A stretch of DNA of 64,000 nucleotides, taken from Castanea sativa. Lineage: Eukaryota > Streptophyta > Magnoliopsida > Fagales > Fagaceae. Positions within the stretch are counted from its first letter, which is position 1; every line of letters begins with the position of its first letter. The stretch lies in assembly GCF_040712315.1 (NCBI RefSeq), contig NC_134020.1:49337751-49401750 (forward strand). Direction: 5' to 3'. The notes beneath the pieces are model-generated. The model did not search any database, was not told where the DNA came from, and worked only from the letters and a program-made list of their open reading frames with translations. The position numbers were made by a program, and so were the translations under genes. This document shows, one piece after another, positions 56,431-64,000 of the stretch.

Positions 56431-59400
56431 TCATCAGCTATGATTTGTAACAGTCAACAAGGGTCAATTACATTTAGTGGGGCTTCTCCTGCATTATGGA
56501 CCAAACCCTAAATGATGACTTTTTTTTATTTGTGACAGGAATAGCAAGCTGACACAAGTTCTCAAAGATTCACTTGGTAATTATTTTCCACACAGAACTT
56601 AGTACAACGTGTCATATGTGTAGCAGGTATCTAGTCATTAGATCATATCATATACCTGGTATGAGATGGGTGTTGGTCAATTCTTACCATTCATGGAGCA
56701 AACTTAACATGTATCTCTTCTTTCATAGTCATATATATCTATGGGAATAATTCCATGTAAATGTCTGCTAGGGAGGTAAGGCATGAATATTTTACAGGAA
56801 TGTTCCACTCTTGTAAGTGCTTCTGGCATGTACATGTATTGTTCTTCTTCACCAGCCAAATCTAAGTATCTTGCCTTGATTCAACAACTTAACCTCAGGA
56901 AAGGATTCAAAAACACTTATGCTCGTCCATGTTAGTCCCAAAGAAGAAGATCTGTGTGAGACAATATGTTCTTTAAATTTTGCAACAAGGGCAAGAAGCA
57001 TTCATCTGGGGAGTGAAGGTTCAACTGTAAGTAAATCTAACATTGTGTTTCATATATTGCCATTAGTAACACTTATTGCCTTGGTATTGAAGTTGGCAAA
57101 ATACAGATTAAATTGTTACAGGAGAACCTAAATTAAATTATATGCACCCAGGCAAAAGTCAATGTATTTGATCCTTTAACATAATGATTATACAGTGATG
57201 AGTTTGTGTTATATGCATGGATTAACTTATCAAAAAAAGAAGTTATATGCATGAATTAACATGTTAGAGCCTCTATGATGGAATAAGATACTTGATAGGT
57301 GTGGATAAAATTTATCAAATCTAGAGCAACCAACGTTATCAATTAAACATGTAACAAGGAAAATAAAAATAGACAGCATACAATATTCAAATCTGTCTTC
57401 AATGAGAGTGTCAAAGGACAAAGAAAAAAGGTATAAAAACTGGTCAACATAATTGTCTAGGCAAATTACAGCATAGAAAAATATACAATATATTGGATGT
57501 ATCCTGTTAACATACTAATAGATAGTTAAGTATGCATAAACAATTTGGTGCATCAAAGTACATCCAATTCGGTATCGAATTATCACAGATCAATACCAAA
57601 ATTCTTAACAATAGACATTTCCAATAATTAACAAGTTGGGTGAATTACCTGGTTTGCTGGCTTGCCATTTCCAAGCTTCATCTCAATTCCCAACTGATGC
57701 ATAATGCTGCTTTGTCTTATTCTGCATTTTGATCTTTTGCAATTTGAAATGGCCACTGAGGTGAAGTTTCTGAAATCAGGAAGAGAGGCGGCAAAAGGAA
57801 GTTGCAACGACAAATCTTCATCAAAAAATAAAAATGATTGAAGATGAGCGTCGAGATATTAAGAGAAACATTGAGAAGTTAAATGAGAAATTAGAGACAC
57901 TAACAAGGCCAGAACCAACTTTCCGTCAACAATCAGATGCTCCTGATTTATCTATTGGATTGGCCCAACCTAATCTGGAAGTTTTAAGCAACATGACTAG
58001 AGATGTCCCCAAAGGTCCCAAGTCACAGTTACCAAGATTTATGAGGCCAACTATTTGCAGCAAAATAAAATGTGGGACAGAACACCCAATTTCAGAAGAG
58101 AAACCTGCATTCCGTGCAAGAAGGAGAAGGCCGTTGTCTCATCGTGCTGAGTCTGTGACTTTCCCTGTAAAGGGTAATTCAGAATACAGCTCAGACTGCA
58201 GTATATCAAGAAGCTGTGTGTTGGCTTTGAACATGAAAAGTAGTGTAGATATTGAAACGGAATACAGCCAAGAAACATATGAATGTGATATTAAAGAGGT
58301 TGTATTCCCGGAACAGGAAACATCACCAAGGAATCCCATTAATCAAAGTGCCCACCTCAGTCACAGTGAGGGATATGGAAATATATTGAAAAATAAAAAT
58401 AGCTCCACAAAATATCTAAAGGTTGACAATTGGCTTCAGTCACATAAGAATGAAACTTCTAGCAGTAGTTATTCTCATTGGAGCAAACGGGTTCTAGCAA
58501 TTCCTACCCCAAAGAAAAACAATAGGCCTACTGAGCAGAAGAAAGAAGAGAAGGTAAGAGATGAGAAAGTGCATAATAGCAGCTTTGAAAAAAGAGAGAT
58601 CTTTTACCATGAAAAGCTGGAGAAACAAGCTGATGTTGAGGGATTTAGAGGATCTTTACTGGAAGAGGGGATTGATAAACCTCAAACACTCATGGAGGAC
58701 AGTCTCAGTAAAGAGTTAAGGTCTGGTTCCAGTTCACTATTGCACACAATTGGTGGTGACTTAATGATACAAACACAAGATTTGGTACATGGCCCATCAA
58801 TAGAGGACAATTCCTCTATTGAGCATGGCAGTTCTTCTCCACCCAATATCTGTAGCTATAGTATCAATTTGGATCAGGATGACATTGGTGTCAATTTAAG
58901 GCCTCTGATTCAGAAAGTAACAGGTGAAACAAGATGCCCAGACAATTTCTTGCCAAACAGCTTCAGTTGCTCCCACCTGTTGCCATCTGATTTAGATTAC
59001 AGTATTGTTGACCCAAAAGAAGATTCTGACATCTCATTCTCCTCATTTGAACTAGAACCACACTGTAAACAAATGACTACTGAAATAGGTGATGAAGATA
59101 ATGAAAAAGAAGACGTGGACACCTCATCTCAAAGCTTGATGAAAGGGAAAAGCCCTGTTCTACAAAAATTGAGATCACAAAGAGCTCTATTTAGGGTCCA
59201 TCCAAATCCAAAGAAACCAAACATCTCATTTGTTAAATCACAAGAATATGCACAGACCACAGGTAAAAGATATAAAATCTTAATTAAAATGTGGCTCTTA
59301 TTTGCCGATCCAATTCATTGTTTTATCAAGAAACACACACTACACACTTGCTTTTGAACAAAATACAAAATCCCAGCAAACAACTAACATCTTGTGGTTC

Positions 59401-59564
59401 TTTCACATATTAAAAATTTTACATGTTTTCTTTTTCTATTGTGCTCAGGAATATGTCACCTCCTTAAACAGAAAATTCAGATTATATATGCCAGTGCACT
59501 TTTAGGATTGGGATTTCAGAAGTTGGGATTTGAAGAAGACTTCTTCTATGGTTTAACGCTTTGA
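52656..59564 (+). CDS. kinesin-14 motor protein (KIN-14T-like), 11 coding exons, 965 aa
   Basis: Microtubule motor ATPase. Exons by GT-AG sites: 52656-52872, 53014-53097, 53381-53548, 53721-53827, 54227-54405, 55579-55740, 55950-56165, 56539-56576, 56899-57026, 57780-59262, 59449-59564; the sum is 2898 nt with all phases consistent. Residues 1-100: start [20 protein letters not shown] and a short coiled coil. Motor about 101-430: [11 protein letters not shown]-loop GQTGTGKT (182-189), switch I SSRSH (about 301-305), switch II DLGGSER (331-337; most kinesins have DLAGSER), then [12 protein letters not shown]. After it come a coiled coil ([20 protein letters not shown]) and a long polar tail to [20 protein letters not shown]. 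The motor-first order with this tail resembles Arabidopsis KIN14T (At1g55550), from memory. Cargo unknown. The ATG follows an acceptor-like ATTACAG, so a 5' UTR intron is likely. Confidence 0.9.
53828..54226 (+). other. kinesin intron 4 with long (TA)n tract
   Basis: GTAAGG to ATCACAG. It carries (TA)n of nearly 60 bp (about 53991-54048). Another (TA)n lies in the intron after exon 7 (about 56397-56424). Both could vary in length between individuals. Confidence 0.8.
54406..55578 (+). other. kinesin intron 5 (1.17 kb)
   Basis: GTGAGATG at 54406 to CTACACAG at 55578, joining MDPMPP to [11 protein letters not shown] in frame. No transposon end or other gene is recognised in it. Confidence 0.75.
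57027..57779 (+). other. kinesin intron 9 (0.75 kb)
   Basis: GTAAGTAA at 57027 to AAATCAG at 57779. The following exon starts in phase 0 with [16 protein letters not shown] minus-strand open frame inside (57813-57628) resembles no family that I know. Confidence 0.75.
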
Positions 59565-60994
59565 AGTGAGTAGTGACTCCAATGGCAATTTAAATGCTTT
59601 TGAAGCAACCCCAGTGGTGAGAGGAAGTAGTTAAATGGTAATTATTTTCTGATTTGATCTTGGTGGTGGTCATGGTGAAACCCTTAATGGACCAGTGACA
59701 TGATCCTTCTATTGTGTATACTAAGCATCATTCATGCACATGCGCATAAGTATGCAGTGTATCAAGATTTCCGTGTGTATCATATCTAAATTTTTCTTTA
59801 GCTCTGTGTCAAGCTCTTTAGCTGAATCTCTCCAACTGAGAAACAAGAGAATGCCAAATTTTTGAATGTGCCTCAGAAAAAGTTGCGTTGACCATATAAA
59901 TGTGTATCTAGGGAATTATTTTTCTTGTACATCTATTTGTGTGCACAGCTAATTTACCATTTGAAAATAGTGCCTTCTTTTATATAGAATACTTAGGTTA
60001 TTAGCCGACCAATTATGTTATATTACACGGTTGATTTGATACAATGGTTTTTTTTTTTTTTGAATGTTTGGATAAGTCTGCAAACAAAATCATTTTGACA
60101 AGACCATACATTATTTACAAAATCCCACAGAAAGCATTAAATCTTATTGAAAGAGATCTCAAAGAGGCATCAACCTTTTAGTTCATACAATATCTTCTTG
60201 AAAAAAAAGAAAAAAGAAAAGAAAAGAAAGAAAGACAGATATACAAATAAAGCAAGCCATCCCCTGACCGAAAGCTCTGTAAAATTTACGATGACCAGAG
60301 CTATCCAAGACTACCTCACCCCACAAGTTTGCCTAACCAAGGCTGAGGTATGCTAGCAATGCAAGTAAAACTACTTCCCTTTTTACCAAGGAATTTATTC
60401 AAAATTAGCATCCAAATCAATTCACCCAACAATTTTAAAATCAGTGACCAATAAATTAAATAAATGGACTCCCGTTACACCACTTGTCTCTCCAAATATT
60501 AACAACGTTAATATTATGAATGGAACACACGAGTTCTTTTGATTGGCTCTGGTTGGGAGCAGGAATGGGAAGGGAATCAAACAAGTTTTTGTAAAGCTAA
60601 GCTATTCAGCTTCTCAAAAGACATAAATTTTGGCATAAAGATACCTACTTTGGTTATGAGATGGCTGGCAAAAAACATGCTGATGCAGCAAAGCTCCCCT
60701 CACGACCAAGATGCCACGTAAGTTTGGTTAAGTTTGGTAGGATGTCTGATAACATGAAATTGGCTCCTGATTGTATAAACAGCCCAGAAAACATTGATGT
60801 TGCTTTATTGATCTTGTCTATAAACATATTAAGTTCAGATCTTCTCAAAGTCGGTTGAAATTGGTTTGGTTTTCAATTCATGAAGCAGTTGTGGCACATC
60901 AGGTGGTTATGACTTACGACACATTATATTCCCAGTCGTACTCAACTCAACAGCCAGTTTAAAACCATTCCTTGTAAATAGTACCTAATCCTGA
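59565..60994. other. spacer between convergent kinesin and PPR genes
   Basis: Probably holds the 3' UTRs of both genes. Poly-T at 60049-60061 and a purine-rich tract at about 60198-60236 are visible; no coding exon or transposon is recognised. Confidence 0.65.
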
Positions 60995-62644
60995 TCATTC
61001 ATCAAATTCAAGTAGCCCACCACCACCCTTTTGCACATGCCCAACCATCTTCAAATGTCCATTTATGTTAACCAGAATTTCACATATCCCATTGAACTGT
61101 GGATGCGACTTCTCTCCAGCAATGAATTCATGAACTCTGTTACTCACTTCAATGAAACTCCCGCCTGGCATCTTCTTTACTCCAGTGTCTCTCATCACCT
61201 TCCTCACCATCCCAGAGTCATTCCACCTACCTAGAGTAGCATATATATTAGATAAAAGTGCGTAGTTTCCACTGTTATGAGGCTCCAACTGTAGTAGATG
61301 CAACAATGCGTGCTCTCCTAACTCAGCATCACAGTGAACATTGGAGGCAGCAAGAAGAGACCCCCATATAGCTGCATTTGGTTCAAATGGCATCCGCTTA
61401 ACTAGTTCTAGGGCCTCTTGGAGATAGCCAGATCGACCAAGTAAATCGACCATGCAGCCATAGTGTTCAATTCTTGGTTCAATCCCATACTTTGATTCCA
61501 TGTTATTGAAATACCAGCGCCCCATTTCAACCAATCCAACATGGGTACAAGCAGAAAGGATGGCGATGAAAGTGACTTCATTTGGCTTAACTTTAGCCCT
61601 CTCCATGCGAAAAAACATATCAAGAGCTTCTCTTCCGAGCCCATGTAAAGCCAGTCCAGCAATAATCGTCGTCCAAGTTATGATACTTTTATGCTTCATA
61701 GTTTCAAAGACTTGTAGAGCTTTGGTTATGTTGCCTGACTTTGCATACATGTCAATGAGTGCATTTCTGAGAGGAATAATATTCTTGTTTAACCCGAGTT
61801 TTTCAACGTAGTTATGAATCCACTCCCCTAGCTCAAGAGCACCCAAATCAGCACAAGCAGAGAGTACAGCCAACATTGCAATTTCATCAGGCTCCACATT
61901 CTCATCAATTTGCATTCTGCGGAACACATTTATGGCATCATCCGGACGATTATTCTGAGCATACCCTGCAATGAGTGCAGTCCAAGAAATCACATTCCTC
62001 TGAGGCATTTTCTCAAACAAGTCCCGCGCATTCTCTAGATCACCGACCTTAACATAACCAGCAACCATCGCATTCCACATGACCACTACATCTCCTCTAA
62101 TAAAGCTCACCCCATCATCAAACAACTTACGAGCATCACAAACACATCCCCCACAAGATGAATACATCTGAATCAATGCCGTAACCACGTTAACTTCCGA
62201 GGCCAACCCAGTACCTATAGCTTGAGAGTGAATAACTCTCCCACATTGAAGCTCGGATAATCGAACAACGGCTTTGAGTACAAAAGGGAAAGAGTAAGTG
62301 TCGGGCCGCAACCCAGACAGTTGGATTCTGTTATATACAATGATGGCTTGTTTGGCAAAGAGAGGAGACCGAGATCGAGAGAGAGCCTTGATGGCGGTGT
62401 TATAGAGATAAAGTGTGTCATTATCATCTGATGTTAACTGAGGTTGTTTGGTTTTGTGGGTGAAGAGTGAATAAGCGTATTCGTGAAAGCCTAAAGAGGA
62501 TGTAGTGTCAATGAATCGGCTGAGGAGGAGGTTGTGTTGGTCGAGACCTCTCACTACTATATAGGCATGAGTTTGGTATATGTGGTTTATGTTGGAGCAT
62601 CGTTTTAGCAAACAAACCAGCTCGTTTGGAGGCCATCTTCTCAT
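60995..62644 (-). CDS. pentatricopeptide repeat protein, PLS class with E/E+ domain, 549 aa
   Basis: Organellar RNA-binding protein; PLS-class members with E domains usually specify C-to-U RNA editing sites in mitochondria or plastids. The single uninterrupted frame starts MRRWPPNELVCLLKRCSNIN and ends GGGGLLEFDE. PPR units are clear from about residue 75: NTAIKALSRSR, RPDTYSFPFVLKAVVRL, VVTALIQMYSSCG, WNAMVAGYVKVGDLENARDL, ISWTALIAGYAQNNRPDDAI, PDEIAMLAVLSACADLGALE, LRNALIDMYAKSGNITKALQ, PNEVTFIAILSACTHVGLVE, GCMVDLLGRSGYLQEALELV. The E part follows (PNAAIWGSLLAASNVHCDAE, NYALLSNIYATLGRW), then E+ (GGSFIEVSNRVHEFIAGEKSHP). There is no DYW deaminase, so it would need a partner for editing. 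An organelle-targeting peptide is not obvious. It may correspond to At5g56310, from memory only. Confidence 0.93.
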   Translation of the reverse strand: MRRWPPNELVCLLKRCSNINHIYQTHAYIVVRGLDQHNLLLSRFIDTTSSLGFHEYAYSLFTHKTKQPQLTSDDNDTLYLYNTAIKALSRSRSPLFAKQAIIVYNRIQLSGLRPDTYSFPFVLKAVVRLSELQCGRVIHSQAIGTGLASEVNVVTALIQMYSSCGGCVCDARKLFDDGVSFIRGDVVVMWNAMVAGYVKVGDLENARDLFEKMPQRNVISWTALIAGYAQNNRPDDAINVFRRMQIDENVEPDEIAMLAVLSACADLGALELGEWIHNYVEKLGLNKNIIPLRNALIDMYAKSGNITKALQVFETMKHKSIITWTTIIAGLALHGLGREALDMFFRMERAKVKPNEVTFIAILSACTHVGLVEMGRWYFNNMESKYGIEPRIEHYGCMVDLLGRSGYLQEALELVKRMPFEPNAAIWGSLLAASNVHCDAELGEHALLHLLQLEPHNSGNYALLSNIYATLGRWNDSGMVRKVMRDTGVKKMPGGSFIEVSNRVHEFIAGEKSHPQFNGICEILVNINGHLKMVGHVQKGGGGLLEFDE

Positions 62645-64000
62645 GGGAGATGGGAGTTTCTCTTGTTCTTTCTTTGGTAGGTGAAATTTGTGTTAAGAAA
62701 AAGATAAATTTGGTAGTCAAAAAGGCTTGACAAAGAGATAGGGCCAAACGACTAGTAGTTTAAGGTCATGCTAGTTTTTTTTCCCCTGTTATACAAGGGC
62801 AGGTGCAGTTGATAGAGTAGACATCATATCTTGAAATTCTATATGAGTTCCAATTAGCTCAAGTAGTAAAATCTCTATGATTGTATAAAAGATTTGGGGA
62901 TCAATCTCCACCTACACCAAAAACTAGTTGGAGTCTTAGTCTAATGATAAAGAATTATTATCAAGAGCGGACGCTATAAGTTGAAACTCTCTCAAAACAA
63001 AATGTTGAGATTCTATCTTATCTATTAAAAAATATATACAGAAGGCGGTCAATGGTAATCCTTAAAATAGAATTGGTTTGGTGACTATTAATCCAAATGT
63101 AGCAAAACAAGGAGAGAAAAAAATACTCCTAATATGGATTACTTCTTGCTTTTTTCTATTTCTTTTTTTGAGCAAATACTAAATGTGTCTTTCATTATTG
63201 ACTTATCTTGAAATTGCTCAAATATAGTTATACATGTATCAACTATCGAGATGATTTGCCAAGAATCTTATAGTTTACTTGTAGTTTAGTGATATTACAT
63301 TCCCTCATTTATAAGGAGAATTAGGATTCAAATAAGTTATTCTCATGATTATAATTAGGGGTGTTGAAGCCCCAATCCGACTAGCAAGATTAACTAGCAT
63401 AGCACTGCTTGAACTGCTTAATGGGGCTACCGAAGGTGAATGGGGTGGCGGTTAGAGGTGAGTGTGGCTTTTTGACGTCGCACAACGCAATTGTTGACCA
63501 TGAATCTGCGATTCCAACTATACCAACTATTGGAAAATTTAGATCCCGGTTGATAAAATTAACAAGTTTTAAACCCAAGTTGTTAATTAGATTTATTATG
63601 TATAAAACTTGTTAAAACAAACAAATATCAATATCATGTCAATATCATACACAGCAGAAAATTAAATAGGACAAGATATGATGACCCATGATTGAAACAA
63701 ACTAGCTTCACAGTAAAAAACCTGAGGGGAAACCTTCCCGAAAAGAAATTCACTATAGTAAGAAGAAGTTTCAGATCTAGTACAAAATCTTTGTCCCCAT
63801 ACTCTACAATTCCTGTAGATGAACTCATAGCAGAAACCTTCTATCTCTTCAAAACCTCTGAACTCTTCAATATATGAACGTCACCCTTTTGATTCACAAA
63901 TTCCAGTACGTAACTAATTCCTTTGCAAGAATCTCAGTACGTGACTCATTCACCAACTTAAGGAAGAAAAATGTTGGCAACAAAGTTCTTCACTTCATCA
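62645..64000. other. region upstream of the PPR gene
   Basis: Holds the presumed PPR promoter (just above 62645), a SINE-like repeat and AT-rich sequence. The last 650 bp contain only short open frames on both strands without recognisable homology. Confidence 0.6.
62848..63010 (+). mobile_element. tRNA-derived SINE fragment
   Basis: A-box-like TTAGCTCAAGTAGTA (about 62864-62878) and B-box-like GGGGATCAATCTCC (about 62896-62909) are followed by CTAGTTGGAGTCTTAGTCTA and GGTTGAAAC-like TAAGTTGAAACTCTCTCAAA. The layout fits an old tRNA-type SINE. No clear target duplication. Confidence 0.6.

Noticed and set aside
57628..57813. Minus-strand 61-codon frame in kinesin intron 9
   Set aside because: No recognisable family, partly antisense to exon 10; treated as chance.
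1..64000. CRISPR array, bacterial operons, or rRNA/tRNA genes
   Set aside because: The window is plant nuclear DNA; no spacer-repeat pattern and no intact tRNA or rRNA were seen. tRNA-like boxes belong to SINEs.

Overview
This is nuclear DNA from a dicot plant. Evidence: spliced genes with plant families (kinesin-14, PLS-class PPR), a plant MIR169 locus, plant-type LTR retrotransposons, Helitrons, MITEs and AT-rich spacers. The transposon families suggest a woody eudicot, perhaps Fagales such as oak; that species guess is weak.

Layout. 1-3297: truncated Ty3/gypsy (Tat-type) retrotransposon on the minus strand with its 5' LTR. 4051-14685: whole but dead Tat-type element on the plus strand, with GTGAG target duplications, a 60-bp tandem array, an antisense extra gene and a nested solo LTR. 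15491-16721: nested MITEs. 18330-18608: MIR169 gene with TATA box and a foldback matching miR169a. 20843-22162: hAT relic. 23835-25109: LINE-type RNase H relic split by a Harbinger-like element. 25131-32958: candidate Helitron holding a GC-rich hAT element, a Pack-MULE with an EMP70/TM9SF exon, and an F-box-like gene fragment. 33190-41627: more Helitron remains, one with a Tat solo LTR inside. 41745-42411: minisatellite. 43291-48968: whole but mutated Ty1/copia element with TAATA target duplications. 52028-52313: tRNA-derived SINE. 52656-59564: kinesin-14 gene, 11 coding exons, 965 codons by my splice model. 60995-62644: intronless PPR gene on the minus strand, convergent with the kinesin gene.

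Three loci look functional: MIR169 (regulator of NF-YA factors), the kinesin-14 gene and the PPR gene. Almost everything else is transposon at various stages of decay, often nested. All boundaries, splice sites and duplications were read by eye; no alignment, folding or database search was run.
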